Source: Actinomycetota bacterium (GTDB lineage Bacteria; Actinomycetota; Actinomycetes; Actinomycetales; Microbacteriaceae). Taken from it: a DNA stretch of 64,000 nt. How positions within the stretch are numbered: the first letter of the stretch is position 1; each line of letters starts with the position of its first letter. This document shows positions 33,038 to 41,838 of the stretch, piece after piece. The position numbers were made by a program, and so were the translations under genes. Location: NCBI GenBank assembly GCA_030838475.1, contig JAUZFP010000051.1:1-64000 (forward strand). Direction: 5' to 3'. The notes beneath the pieces were generated by a model, which was not told where the DNA came from, made no database searches, and saw only the letters and a program-made list of their open reading frames with translations.

Positions 33038-33043
33038 TAGGAT
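33038..33043 (+). promoter_or_regulatory. -10 element TAGGAT of leaderless trpD
   Basis: TAGGAT ends seven bases before ATG 33051. With the ctaE promoter it shares a 79-base divergent gap. Confidence 0.5.
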
Positions 33044-33050
33044 TTCGGAC

Positions 33051-34106
33051 ATGCCCTCCGATCACACCTGGACCAGCATCCTCAGCCACCTCGTAGAAGG
33101 CTCGGATCTGTCAATCAGTGAGTCCACATGGGCTATGCAGAGTGTGATGGCGGGGGAGGCAACGCCGGCCCAACTGGGCGGCCTCCTGGTGGCGCTGCGC
33201 ATCAAGGGCGAGACCGTCGACGAGATTGTCGGGTTTCGGGATGCCGTTCTCGCGAACGCGCTGCCGCTCGACGTCGATCCGATGGTTCTCGACATCGTCG
33301 GAACTGGCGGCGACCCGTACGGCGCCGTGCTCAATATCTCGTCGATCGCTTCGGTGATTGCGGCGGCGTCGGGAATCCCTGTGGTCAAGCACGGCAATCG
33401 TGGCGCGAGTTCGGCCTCCGGCGCATCGGATGTGCTCGCCGCGCTCGGTCTCAATCTCGACATTCCTCCGGCGCGAGTGGCAGAGGTCCTGCGCGAGACG
33501 GGAATCACGTTTGCCTTCGCGGCCCTATTCCACCCGGGCTTTCGTCACGCGGGACCAACTCGCAGGGAGCTGGGGATTTCCACCCTGTTCAATATCCTCG
33601 GCCCGCTCTGCAACCCTGCTCGGCCCGAGGCGTCGGCGGTCGGGGTCGCGAGTCTCGACCGGGTGCCCCTTGTGGTTGGTGTATTTCAGACCCGGGGCGC
33701 GACCGCGCTCGTCTACCGCGGCGATGACGGCATCGACAAGCTCACGACCACCGGCCACAGCCACATCTGGGAGGTTTCGCGCGGGTTCGTGACCGAGCAC
33801 GACCTCAACCCGGTCGAGCTGGGAATTCCGGTGGCAGACATTTCGTCGCTCCTGGGTGCGGACCCCGAGCACAACGCCGCGGTCGCCCGGGCCGTTCTCG
33901 CCGGCGAGACGGGGCCCGTGCGCGACATCGTGCTGCTTAATGCGGCAGCCGGCATCTCGGCATTCGAGCTCGCCGAGGATCCCGATCTGAATCGCGTCCC
34001 GATCGTGGATCGACTCGCACGTTCGATGGAAACGGCTGCGGCCACCGTCGATTCCGGTCAGGCGGCGGCCAAGCTCGAGCAGTGGGTCGCCGCGACGAAC
34101 GCTTAG
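33051..34106 (+). CDS. trpD: Anthranilate phosphoribosyltransferase (TrpD)
   Basis: Second step of tryptophan synthesis: anthranilate plus PRPP gives phosphoribosyl-anthranilate. 351 residues. The PRPP site [14 protein letters not shown] is near residue 84, [17 protein letters not shown] near 112, [10 protein letters not shown] near 157, and [13 protein letters not shown] near 182. It stands alone. The trpG/trpE-type pair is 11 kb away. Its last four bases overlap the convergent lactate monooxygenase-like gene. Confidence 0.96.
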   Translation: MPSDHTWTSILSHLVEGSDLSISESTWAMQSVMAGEATPAQLGGLLVALRIKGETVDEIVGFRDAVLANALPLDVDPMVLDIVGTGGDPYGAVLNISSIASVIAAASGIPVVKHGNRGASSASGASDVLAALGLNLDIPPARVAEVLRETGITFAFAALFHPGFRHAGPTRRELGISTLFNILGPLCNPARPEASAVGVASLDRVPLVVGVFQTRGATALVYRGDDGIDKLTTTGHSHIWEVSRGFVTEHDLNPVELGIPVADISSLLGADPEHNAAVARAVLAGETGPVRDIVLLNAAAGISAFELAEDPDLNRVPIVDRLARSMETAAATVDSGQAAAKLEQWVAATNA

Positions 34107-35377
34107 CTCGCGCGAGTAAGCGAGTCGGGGCCGAGGTCCGCGATCGATGTGTTTCCGCTCAGTCCAAGACTGAGGTCGAACTCGGCCAACAGGTTGCGGA
34201 GCACGGCCTCCGCGCCCGCGGAGCCCCCGATCGCCAGCCCGTAGACCCATGGTCGCCCGACGAGCACCGCGCTGGCCCCGAGCGCGAGCGCGATCAGGAT
34301 GTCCGAGCCGCTTCTGATACCGCTGTCGAACAGCACCGGCACCCGGGACTTCACCCGCTTCACGATCGCCGGGAGGGCATCGAGCGACCCGATCGCCCGG
34401 TCGAGTTGGCGCCCGCCGTGGTTGCTGACGATGATGCCGTCCGCGCCGTGCCGGATCGCGAGCTCTGCGTCATTCGGGTGCTGGATGCCTTTCAGGAGGA
34501 TGGGCAGCTTCGTGCGTTTTCGCACAAACTCGAGGTCGGCCCAGGCGAGCGACGAACGGGAGAAGACCTCGAGGAACACGTCGACAGCGGTGCGGGGTTC
34601 CTTTGAGCGCAGGTTGGACCAGAACGAGCCGGGGTAGTGCCGGGTCATGTCGAGCAGTGTCCGAAGAACGGCGCCGTTGATCCGCGGCGTCTCGCTGGCC
34701 GCCGCCGCCGCGACGCGCTCCTCGACCAAGCGACGGAAGACCGGATCACTCGTGTACTGCGCGATGCCCAGTCCGTGCGCAAACGGCAGGTACGCGACGT
34801 CGAGGTCACGCGGTCGCCAACCGAGCATGTGGGTATCGAGAGTGATGACGATGGCTTCCGCGCCGGCGTTCTCTGCGCGCGCGATCAGGCTCTCGACCAG
34901 TTCGTCCGAGCTGCTCCAATACAGCTGGAACCAGTGCGGTGCTCCCGGTGTCGCCGCGAAGGTCTCTTCGAGGGCAATCGATGCCTGGTTCGATGCGACG
35001 TAGGGGATGCCGAGCGCTGCGGCGGCGCGCGCAATGCCGAGATCGGCCTCGGGATGCGCCAACTCCAGCACTCCAACGGGAGCCGCGATCACGGGGGAGG
35101 GGTAGCGGTGTCCGAATAGGTCTACAGACAGGTCGCGAGCGCTGACGTCGCGGAGCATTCGCGGCACGATGTGCCACGCGTCGAAGGCGGCCGCGTTCGC
35201 ATCGGTCGTCTTCTCGCGGCCTGCTGACCCGGCAACGTAGGCGAAGGCGTCGGTGGACATGACGGATCGGGCGGCCGCCTCGAGTGCGTGCCAGTCGGCG
35301 GGGACCAGCGGCATCCGGCCGACCGCGCCGCCACGGTAGATCGCGGACTGTGTGTCGCGCCCAATGCTCGCCGCCAT
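34103..35377 (-). CDS. Lactate 2-monooxygenase-like FMN-dependent alpha-hydroxyacid oxidase
   Basis: FMN enzyme of the L-lactate oxidising family. 424 residues. ITLDTHMLGWRPRDLDVAYLPF, the GIAQYTSDPVF insert, LLKGIQHPNDAELA and SNHGGRQ with the catalytic His/Arg, then FDSGIRSGSDI and GASAVLVGRPWVYG, match mycobacterial lactate 2-monooxygenase more than lactate dehydrogenases. That enzyme turns lactate and oxygen into acetate, carbon dioxide and water. Substrate remains to be tested. The start has GGGAG upstream. Overlaps the trpD 3' end. Confidence 0.85.
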   Translation of the reverse strand: MAASIGRDTQSAIYRGGAVGRMPLVPADWHALEAAARSVMSTDAFAYVAGSAGREKTTDANAAAFDAWHIVPRMLRDVSARDLSVDLFGHRYPSPVIAAPVGVLELAHPEADLGIARAAAALGIPYVASNQASIALEETFAATPGAPHWFQLYWSSSDELVESLIARAENAGAEAIVITLDTHMLGWRPRDLDVAYLPFAHGLGIAQYTSDPVFRRLVEERVAAAAASETPRINGAVLRTLLDMTRHYPGSFWSNLRSKEPRTAVDVFLEVFSRSSLAWADLEFVRKRTKLPILLKGIQHPNDAELAIRHGADGIIVSNHGGRQLDRAIGSLDALPAIVKRVKSRVPVLFDSGIRSGSDILIALALGASAVLVGRPWVYGLAIGGSAGAEAVLRNLLAEFDLSLGLSGNTSIADLGPDSLTRAS

Positions 35378-35431
35378 TGCCAGCTCCCTTGCTTCGAATC
35401 GAGACTAGCGATTCGAGGGGACCTCCCGAGG

Positions 35432-36052
35432 CTACGCCTGCTCGTCCGAGGCGTCCGTTTCTTCCTTGTCGGCTGCGCGTGCAATCTTCAGTGCGGTCGC
35501 CCACCAGTGGAGGTCTTCGAGCAGGGCATCAAGACGGGGCGCGAGTGGCTCCAATACCTCGTCCGGATCCCCGCCGCCGCGGATGCCCATCACGTAGTTT
35601 CCCAGCAGGTTTACGGTCGGGCGAACCGATGCCATGTCGAGCTCGTCGACGACCTGGCGAAGCTGCTCGATCGCGCGGGCACCGCCAGCGTTGCCGTAGC
35701 CGAGGAACGAGATGGGTTTGCGGTTCCATTCGGCGAAGTAGCTGTCCAACGTGTTCTTAAGTGCTGCCGTGTAGCCGTGGTTGTACTCGTTGGCGATCAC
35801 GAGGAATCCGTCGGCCGCGTCGAGCTTCTCGCCGAGGACGCGCTCGGCCTCCGTCGCGTACTCTCGCGGCGTCATCGCGGGCGAGCCCGCGCGGTCGTAG
35901 AACGGAAGCTGGTGGTCTCGAAGGTCGACGACCTCGAACGTAAAGTCGGTGCGCTTCGCGGTCTTGGCGACAACCCAGTTCAGCGGGTAGTCGGCGAAGC
36001 GGGCTGCCCGCGTGCTGGCGACGAGGATGACGATGTGGGGAGTAGTGGACAT
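35432..36052 (-). CDS. NADPH-dependent FMN reductase family protein
   Basis: Flavodoxin-like oxidoreductase. 206 residues. The N-terminal beta-strand and phosphate loop (HIVILVASTRAARFADYP) and FLVIANEYNHGYTAALKNTLD with FLGYGNAGGARAIEQLR are the usual FMN-binding parts of this family. The C-terminus is acidic and charged. Probably a quinone or FMN reductase. It sits between an FMN enzyme gene and the YchJ-like gene, all on the minus strand, with a promoter of its own. Confidence 0.85.
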   Translation of the reverse strand: MSTTPHIVILVASTRAARFADYPLNWVVAKTAKRTDFTFEVVDLRDHQLPFYDRAGSPAMTPREYATEAERVLGEKLDAADGFLVIANEYNHGYTAALKNTLDSYFAEWNRKPISFLGYGNAGGARAIEQLRQVVDELDMASVRPTVNLLGNYVMGIRGGGDPDEVLEPLAPRLDALLEDLHWWATALKIARAADKEETDASDEQA

Positions 36053-36058
36053 GTCCCC

Positions 36059-36064
36059 AATCTA
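36059..36064 (-). promoter_or_regulatory. -10 element TAGATT of leaderless FMN reductase gene
   Basis: On the minus strand TAGATT ends six bases before ATG 36052. The GGGGA between them is too close to the ATG to act as a ribosome binding site. Confidence 0.4.
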
Positions 36065-36071
36065 GCCGCCG

Positions 36072-36470
36072 TCAGTCTGTGACGGTTCCGTCGACGTAGT
36101 ACCAGGTCTTTGCCTCGCGAACGAAGCTGCTGTTCTCCCGCTGGTGCAGGCGCATCCCGTCGCGCCGGTACGTCGCCCGAAATTCGACAGTGCCTTCGTT
36201 GTCGAGCATGCCGCCGCGGGTTCGGCCCAGAATCTCGAGGCCGAGCCACTGGGTGTCGGCGTCGAGCACGAGGGTCGGTGGACGGGTCGACGGATGCCAG
36301 GTCGCTAAAAGGTACCCGGGATGCCGCGCGACGTACGCGGTGTAACGCGAGCGCATCATCCGCTCGGCCGTCGGCGGCTGGGCGGTCGCCTTCAGGAACC
36401 GGCCGCAGCACTCGCCGTAGGTGAGGCCGGTGCCGCAGGGGCAGCGTGTGGAGTCGTCGATCTCGGGCAC
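36072..36470 (-). CDS. YchJ-like (UPF0225) protein with SEC-C zinc motif
   Basis: Small protein of unknown role. 132 residues. The N-terminal SEC-C metal-binding motif reads CPCGTGLTYGECCG. The rest is a YchJ domain of NTF2-like fold (RMMRSRYTAYVARHPGYLLATWHPS). GTG 36470 is chosen because CATAAT lies six bases upstream. The longer reading would run through the divergent metY promoter. SEC-C proteins are often linked to protein quality control, but nothing local supports this. Confidence 0.85.
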   Translation of the reverse strand: MPEIDDSTRCPCGTGLTYGECCGRFLKATAQPPTAERMMRSRYTAYVARHPGYLLATWHPSTRPPTLVLDADTQWLGLEILGRTRGGMLDNEGTVEFRATYRRDGMRLHQRENSSFVREAKTWYYVDGTVTD

Positions 36471-36476
36471 GGGCCA

Positions 36477-36482
36477 ATTATG
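36477..36482 (-). promoter_or_regulatory. -10 element CATAAT of leaderless ychJ-like gene
   Basis: CATAAT on the minus strand, six bases before GTG 36470. Hexamer and spacing equal those at ctaE. Confidence 0.5.
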
Positions 36483-36587
36483 CGCGCTGGGGCGGAACGT
36501 AACAGTACTTAGTATTTGCGAGGAGTTTTCGCGTCTCGTGGCATCCTGATTCGATTGCGTACATTGGCCGAATCGGAAGGGGCAATC

Positions 36588-37913
36588 ATGACGCTGTCCC
36601 AGACGGTCAGTAAGGACCAGGGCGACCAGGAGCGTGGCTTCGCCACCCTGCAGCTGCACTCTGGGGATCGGCCCGGGTCGGGCGTGACCCCTCGCGCCAC
36701 TCCCATCTACCTCACCGCCGGTTTCGTTCTCGAGGATTTCGACCAGGCCGCGGACCTGTTCGAGAACGGCGACGGGTACACCTACACTCGCGTCGCAAAC
36801 CCGACGGCCGAGGCGGTGGAGCAGAAGGTGGCGCTCCTCGAGCGTGGGGCGGAGGCACTTTTGGTGTCGAGCGGCCAGGCCGCCGTCGCCATCACGCTGC
36901 TCGGCCTGCTCGAGGCGGGGCAACACGTGCTGTCCTCGTCCAGCATCTACGAGGGCACTCGCGGCTTCCTGCTCGACAACCTCGCCCGCATGGGCATCGA
37001 GACGGACTTTGTGGATGATGCGAACGATCCGCGGGCCTGGGAACGGCTCATCCGTCCCACCACCCGCGCCCTGTTCGCTGAGTCGATTCCGAACCCCAAG
37101 AACGACATCTTCGACATCGCAGCGATCGCCGAGGTAGCGCACGCGCACGGTATTCCGCTGATCATCGACAACACTCTGGCGACGCCCTACCTCCTTCGGC
37201 CCCTCGAACACGGCGCCGACATCGTGGTGCACTCCGCGAGCAAGTTCCTGGCCGGCCACGGGGCCGTCCTGGGCGGGGTCATCGTTGACAACGGAAAGTT
37301 CGACGGGGACGGGAGCGGCAGTCTGTTTCCCCAGTTCATCGAGCCCGCCCGCCTCGGCGGCCCGAGCTTCGTCGATCGCGAGGGTGGACTCGCGCGTATC
37401 GCTTACCTGCGGGACGTCGTGGCCCTCCGATTCGGTCCGACACCCTCTCCGCTCAACGCCTTCCTGATCAACCAGGGCATCGAGACCCTGTCCCTACGAG
37501 TCGAGCGCCAGTCGGCGAACGCGCTCGGCGTCGCGCGCTGGTTGGAGCAGCAACCCGAGGTGCACTCGGTCGACTACTCCGGCCTCGAGTCGAACCCGTT
37601 CCATACGCTTGCCGAGAAGTATCTGCCGGTCGGACAGGGATCGGTGTTCTCGTTCACGCTTCGCGGCGGACTGGATGCCGCTCGCCGCTTCGTGAACGCA
37701 CTCGAGATCTTCACCCACATGACTCACCTGGGCGACGTGAAGTCACTGATCCTGCACCCGGGTACCACCAGCCACAACCAGCGCACCGATGACGAGCTCA
37801 GCCAGGGTGGCATTTGGCCCGGGACATTGCGCCTCTCGATCGGCATCGAGGACCTTCCCGACCTCCTGCGCGACCTCGACCGCGGCCTCGCCGCTGTACG
37901 CTCGGGCTCGTGA
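36588..37913 (+). CDS. metY: O-acetylhomoserine sulfhydrylase-type PLP enzyme
   Basis: Makes homocysteine, or methionine if methanethiol is used, from O-acetylhomoserine. 441 residues of the Cys/Met metabolism PLP family. [49 protein letters not shown] and the PLP lysine in [11 protein letters not shown] (about residue 219) are seen. DLSIGIED-like [17 protein letters not shown] lies near the C-terminus. GGAAGGGG precedes ATG 36588. The next gene starts inside its stop, so the two are co-translated. Confidence 0.9.
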   Translation: MTLSQTVSKDQGDQERGFATLQLHSGDRPGSGVTPRATPIYLTAGFVLEDFDQAADLFENGDGYTYTRVANPTAEAVEQKVALLERGAEALLVSSGQAAVAITLLGLLEAGQHVLSSSSIYEGTRGFLLDNLARMGIETDFVDDANDPRAWERLIRPTTRALFAESIPNPKNDIFDIAAIAEVAHAHGIPLIIDNTLATPYLLRPLEHGADIVVHSASKFLAGHGAVLGGVIVDNGKFDGDGSGSLFPQFIEPARLGGPSFVDREGGLARIAYLRDVVALRFGPTPSPLNAFLINQGIETLSLRVERQSANALGVARWLEQQPEVHSVDYSGLESNPFHTLAEKYLPVGQGSVFSFTLRGGLDAARRFVNALEIFTHMTHLGDVKSLILHPGTTSHNQRTDDELSQGGIWPGTLRLSIGIEDLPDLLRDLDRGLAAVRSGS

Positions 37914-39232
37914 GCAAGCAGCAACATTTCGGCTGGTTCCTGGCCCGCGGATTCGGTCCGCACGGCTGGGGTCATCCCTACCTCGACTGGAACTATCGCT
38001 GGACCGAGCCCGCCCTGTACCAGCAGTCGACGCGGGACCTGGAGCAGGCCGGTTTTGACCTGCTGATCATCGAGGATGCGCCGTCGATGGGCAATCCGTC
38101 GACAATCGATCTGCGCATCCGTCAGGCGTTCGGCGGTCCAAAACACGACCCGCTGCTGCTCGCGCCGTACCTGTTTGATGCGACATCCAACATCGGCGTC
38201 GCACCGACCGTCAACCCCGCCGCCTACCTGCCGTACACGGCCGCCCGCCAGTTCGCGACGCTGCAGCATCTCAGCGGGAACCGGCTCGGGCTGAACGTCG
38301 TCACCGACACCGGCAGCGCGCGGCACTTCGGCGCCGAGCCGCAGCTGTCACACGATGCCGCGTATGACCGCGCCGAGGAGTGGCTGGCGGGCATTCGTCG
38401 GCTCTGGGGCAGCTGGGGCAAGGATGCGCTCATTGCCGATCCCGCCCGCGGTCGCTATGCCGACGGGGCACGGCTCGACGCGGTGCAGCATCGCGGGGAG
38501 TACTTCGCCTTCGATGGTCCGCTGAACGCAATACCGTTTGCCGAGGGTGATCCGACGATCGTCTCGCCCGGCGGCTCGGGTCGCGGGCTGGGCTTCGCAG
38601 GAGCGAATTCGGATGTTCAGCTCGCGCTGGCGCCGCTCGATGTGGAGAGCGTCCGTGCCTATCGCGGTCGCATTCATGAGGCGGCGCGGGAGCGGGGGAG
38701 GGATCCTCGCGACATTCAGATCCTGTTTGCGATCCAGCCGGTCCTGGTGTCGAGCGCCGAGGAGGCCGATCGCCTAGTGGCCGAGTCGGCGAATCCGAAC
38801 GACGCGGCCATCCTGACGATCGCGGAGCGGCAGTCCAGCGACCTCGAGACCGACTTGACGATCCTCGATTTTGAGAAGCCGTTGGATGTCCGCGTCTTCG
38901 GCGACCACGTCTCGCAGGGCAGCATCAAGCGTTTGATCGGCAAATACGACCCGGAGAAGACCCCGCTGAAGACCCTGTTGGGGGCGCAGGCCCGACTGGG
39001 TCGAATCACCGACGGTTCCGGTTTCGTTGGGACGGCGGGAGAGTTCGCCGATCTCATCGAAGACCTTGGCGACTCGGCCGACAACGACGGCATTCTGCTC
39101 TGGGGAGACCTGCATCCCGTGACGGTGCATCGAATGTTGGACGAACTGGTGCCCATTCTTCGTCGTCGTGGCATCCTCCGCACGGAGTTCGGCGGCGGCG
39201 GCGGCCTGCGCGCGAACCTCCACGACTTCTAG
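37910..39232 (+). CDS. NtaA/SnaA/DszA-type FMN-dependent monooxygenase
   Basis: Bacterial luciferase-like monooxygenase using FMNH2 and oxygen. 440 residues. The family features are the N-terminal WNYRWTEPALYQQSTRDLEQAGFD, TVNPAAYLPYTAARQFATLQHLSGNRLGLNVVTD, and GRGLGFAGANSDVQ. Known relatives oxidise dibenzothiophene sulfone, dimethyl sulfide or chelators. The GTG at 37910 overlaps the sulfhydrylase stop, which points to sulfur-compound use. It needs a flavin reductase; one is at 35432 and another at 19033. Confidence 0.87.
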   Translation: MSKQQHFGWFLARGFGPHGWGHPYLDWNYRWTEPALYQQSTRDLEQAGFDLLIIEDAPSMGNPSTIDLRIRQAFGGPKHDPLLLAPYLFDATSNIGVAPTVNPAAYLPYTAARQFATLQHLSGNRLGLNVVTDTGSARHFGAEPQLSHDAAYDRAEEWLAGIRRLWGSWGKDALIADPARGRYADGARLDAVQHRGEYFAFDGPLNAIPFAEGDPTIVSPGGSGRGLGFAGANSDVQLALAPLDVESVRAYRGRIHEAARERGRDPRDIQILFAIQPVLVSSAEEADRLVAESANPNDAAILTIAERQSSDLETDLTILDFEKPLDVRVFGDHVSQGSIKRLIGKYDPEKTPLKTLLGAQARLGRITDGSGFVGTAGEFADLIEDLGDSADNDGILLWGDLHPVTVHRMLDELVPILRRRGILRTEFGGGGGLRANLHDF

Positions 39233-39246
39233 AGAAGGAACGCGGG

Positions 39247-40158
39247 ATGTCTCTGGACGAGCGCATCGGAATACTGGGCGTCGGCCGGATGGGCCTCCCG
39301 ATTGCGCACAACCTGCTCGCGGCGGGGTATGTCGTCACGACGTTTGACACGGACGCCACTAGATCGGCAGCTGCGGGTGGCGCCGTCACGGAGACCGCGG
39401 CCGGGCTGGCCGAGGGCAGCGACATCCTCATTACGGTGCTTCCGGGCATGGCGGAGATCGAGGGGGCGATGATCGGCGCGGGCGGACTCATCGACTACCT
39501 GCCGCCGGGCGCGCTGTGGCTCGACCTCACCAGCAATGACCCGAGGATTGCGCACTCGATTGAGGAGAGCGCTTCCGCTCGAGACATCCAGTCGGTGGGA
39601 GCGCCGATGGGCGGGGGAGTGTCGGCGGCCAGGGATGGCTCGCTGCAGTTCTTTGTTGGTGGGGCCAATCGAGCGGTCGACCGCGCGCGACCGGTGCTCG
39701 AGGCCCTCGGGTCGGTTGACCATGTTGGCGAGGGGATCGGGGACGGGTACCTGACGAAGCTGCTTGCGAACCTGCTCTGGTTCGGTCAGGCGGTGGCGGT
39801 GACAGAGGCGATGCTGCTCGGAAAGGCACTCGGTCTTTCGCCGGCAGTCCTTCGCGACCAGCTCGCGGCGAGTGCCGGCGGCAGCGTGTTCATCGACGAG
39901 TACCTCGACCGGCTGCTGGCCGGCGACTACCTGGAGACGTTTGGGATCGACCGCTGCGTCGAGGAACTGGAGACGCTGGTCTCTCTTGCCCGGGGCGCGA
40001 ATGTGCCGTTCGAGCTGTCCTCAATGGTCGCTCGGTTGCATCGCGACGCGCTAGAACGGTTCGGAGCGATCGACGGCGAGTTGTTGGCTGCCAGACTGCT
40101 CGAAGAGCGCGCCGGCACCGTGCTCAGAGCGGATGTCAGCAGACCGAGCTCGGAGTAG
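39247..40158 (+). CDS. NAD(P)-dependent beta-hydroxyacid dehydrogenase (6PGDH-like)
   Basis: 3-hydroxyisobutyrate dehydrogenase superfamily. 303 residues. GVGRMGLPIAHNLLAAGYVVTTFDTD is the Rossmann motif. MGGGVSAARDGSLQFFVGG matches the substrate-binding segment, and GDGYLTKLLANLLW holds the catalytic lysine. AGAAGGAA precedes ATG 39247, 14 bases after the monooxygenase, so it closes a three-gene operon. The 3' end overlaps the convergent lipase gene by 23 bases. Confidence 0.87.
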   Translation: MSLDERIGILGVGRMGLPIAHNLLAAGYVVTTFDTDATRSAAAGGAVTETAAGLAEGSDILITVLPGMAEIEGAMIGAGGLIDYLPPGALWLDLTSNDPRIAHSIEESASARDIQSVGAPMGGGVSAARDGSLQFFVGGANRAVDRARPVLEALGSVDHVGEGIGDGYLTKLLANLLWFGQAVAVTEAMLLGKALGLSPAVLRDQLAASAGGSVFIDEYLDRLLAGDYLETFGIDRCVEELETLVSLARGANVPFELSSMVARLHRDALERFGAIDGELLAARLLEERAGTVLRADVSRPSSE

Positions 40159-41347
40159 ACCCCTTCGAGAGTTGGGCGAAGAACTGCATCACGGTGGGCA
40201 TGGCTCGCAAGGCGACCAGGCCGTGACCCGTTTTCGGAATACGGATGAAGTTCACTCGCGTGCCGATGCTGCACTCGTGCGTGACGAACGCGCTCGTCGC
40301 CGTTGGACGAACGAGAGTGTCGGTCTCACCCTGGGCGACCAGGAGGGGCACGGTGAGAGGCGTCTGACCTGGCGTGTTCTGTTGCAGCAGGTCCGCCCAC
40401 GGCTGGGTTGTGGCCGGATCGCCGGCCAGGTATCCACCGAGAAGCTTGCCCGCGCGAGAGTGCAGCTCGTCGTGGCCGGTCACGAGACAGAGCTTGGCCA
40501 TGATCGGAGTTGCCCGGACTCCTGCCGGTGTCAGGATCGTGTCGAGCGAGGTCCCCGGCACCGTCGACCGATACACGGTCGAAAACGCCTGGAACGCATA
40601 CGAGGCAATGGTCACGCCCGAGACGTCACCAATATCGTCCTTGAGTAATGCGCCGAGGTCGGTGGCCGGGGCGGCGACCGCAACGCCCTCGAGGTGAAGT
40701 TCGGGGGAGTAGGTGGGGGCAAGCTGGGCGGCGAACAGGGCGGCCTGGCCGCCCTGTGAGTGACCCCACAACAGCAGGTTCGCGCTGGCGTGTGTGGCCG
40801 GGATGTCTCGCGCGGCCCGAGCGGAATCCAGCACGCTGTTTCCCTCGCTCACTCCGATCAGGTACGAGTCGGGTCCGGCGACGCCCATCCCGGGATAGTC
40901 GGTTGCGGACACGACGTATCCCGCCTTCAGCAGCGTGGTCAGCCCCTCGATGACGTCAAAGGGCGCGATGTTCGAGGACGGGCCGCACTGCTGCGCGGCG
41001 CCGGTGGTGGGATGTCCCCACGCGACGATCGTTCGTCCGCCTGTCGGGGGAGTGGACGCGGGCGAAATCACCGTTCCGGAGACGAGGATGTCTCGCCCAT
41101 TCAGATCCCTCGAGTGGTAGATCACTCGCCAAGCGACGGCCCCGTTCGGCGCTCCGAGGAGCTTCTGCTGACGAAAGATGGTTCCGGGCTTGGCGGCCGG
41201 AACGTGCTGTGGAAGTCGGTAAAAGGCGGTATTGGTCAGGATGTTGGCGGCCCCACCGGAGATCCGGCGGACCGCGGTAGGCGTGCATCCCACCACCACG
41301 AGGGCGCACAACAGCACAATCGCAAGCACCACATACCCGCGCCGCAT
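40136..41347 (-). CDS. Secreted lipase-like alpha/beta hydrolase lipoprotein
   Basis: Secretory lipase (LIP) family. 403 residues. The N-terminus is a signal peptide with lipobox VVVGC near residue 21, so it is probably a lipoprotein. The nucleophile elbow is GHSQGGQAA near residue 195. The acid lies in the GETDTLV region, and the histidine in PKTGHGLVAL. The family hydrolyses esters or lipids outside the cell. It converges on the dehydrogenase gene. Confidence 0.87.
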   Translation of the reverse strand: MRRGYVVLAIVLLCALVVVGCTPTAVRRISGGAANILTNTAFYRLPQHVPAAKPGTIFRQQKLLGAPNGAVAWRVIYHSRDLNGRDILVSGTVISPASTPPTGGRTIVAWGHPTTGAAQQCGPSSNIAPFDVIEGLTTLLKAGYVVSATDYPGMGVAGPDSYLIGVSEGNSVLDSARAARDIPATHASANLLLWGHSQGGQAALFAAQLAPTYSPELHLEGVAVAAPATDLGALLKDDIGDVSGVTIASYAFQAFSTVYRSTVPGTSLDTILTPAGVRATPIMAKLCLVTGHDELHSRAGKLLGGYLAGDPATTQPWADLLQQNTPGQTPLTVPLLVAQGETDTLVRPTATSAFVTHECSIGTRVNFIRIPKTGHGLVALRAMPTVMQFFAQLSKGSTPSSVC

Positions 41348-41442
41348 GCTTCGCCCCTTCGTCGCCCGGTCTCAGTGTGACCCTTCGCGGCAATCGGTGC
41401 CAGTAGATTCGAGGGCAGACGATGTCGGGAGGTGGCTCACGG

Positions 41443-41838
41443 ATGAGCACGGTTGCGCAGAAGCTGGGGATCAAGCCGGACGCCATCGTCGCGGTTGGCG
41501 GACACCCGGTGTCCGAGGTACGCGAACTGCTCGGCCAATTACCCGACGGCGTCACTGCGACGCAACGATCCGGTGCAGCGGCCGATCAGGTTCTACTTGT
41601 CGCCGACGGCCTCGCGGATCTCGCGTCGATGCTTGACGGGGTGTGGGACGAGGTCGCACCGGGTGGTCGGCTCTGGGTGTGGTACCGCAAGGGCGCCAAC
41701 CGGTCGCGAGCGCAGGGGAGCGAGGCACGACTCCATCGGGACACTCTCCAGACCGTTTTGGCGGAGCACGGGATGGATGGCGTCACCCTCATCTCGGTGG
41801 ACGACACCTGGTCGTCCATGCGGGTGCGCAAGCTCTAG
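41443..41838 (+). CDS. DUF3052-like small protein
   Basis: 131 residues, function unknown. The pattern MSTVAQKLGIKPDAIVAV, a DQVLLVADGLADLASML segment, GRLWVWYRKGAN and a C-terminal SVDDTWSSMRVRKL resembles the actinobacterial DUF3052 family, though the match is distant. GGGAGG lies ten bases before ATG 41443. An upstream ATG at 41422 would add seven residues. TAGATT at 41404 may be its -10. Its last four bases overlap the convergent ArsR-SRPBCC gene. Confidence 0.6.
   Translation: MSTVAQKLGIKPDAIVAVGGHPVSEVRELLGQLPDGVTATQRSGAAADQVLLVADGLADLASMLDGVWDEVAPGGRLWVWYRKGANRSRAQGSEARLHRDTLQTVLAEHGMDGVTLISVDDTWSSMRVRKL

Noticed and set aside
32972-33052. A 27-codon N-terminal extension of CtaE
   Set aside because: It would cover the divergent promoter region and the trpD start. 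GTG 32971 fits the leaderless pattern and family length.
36516-36587. A 24-codon N-terminal extension of the sulfhydrylase
   Set aside because: The downstream ATG 36588 has a strong ribosome binding site and fits the family N-terminus. The extension reads through a likely promoter.
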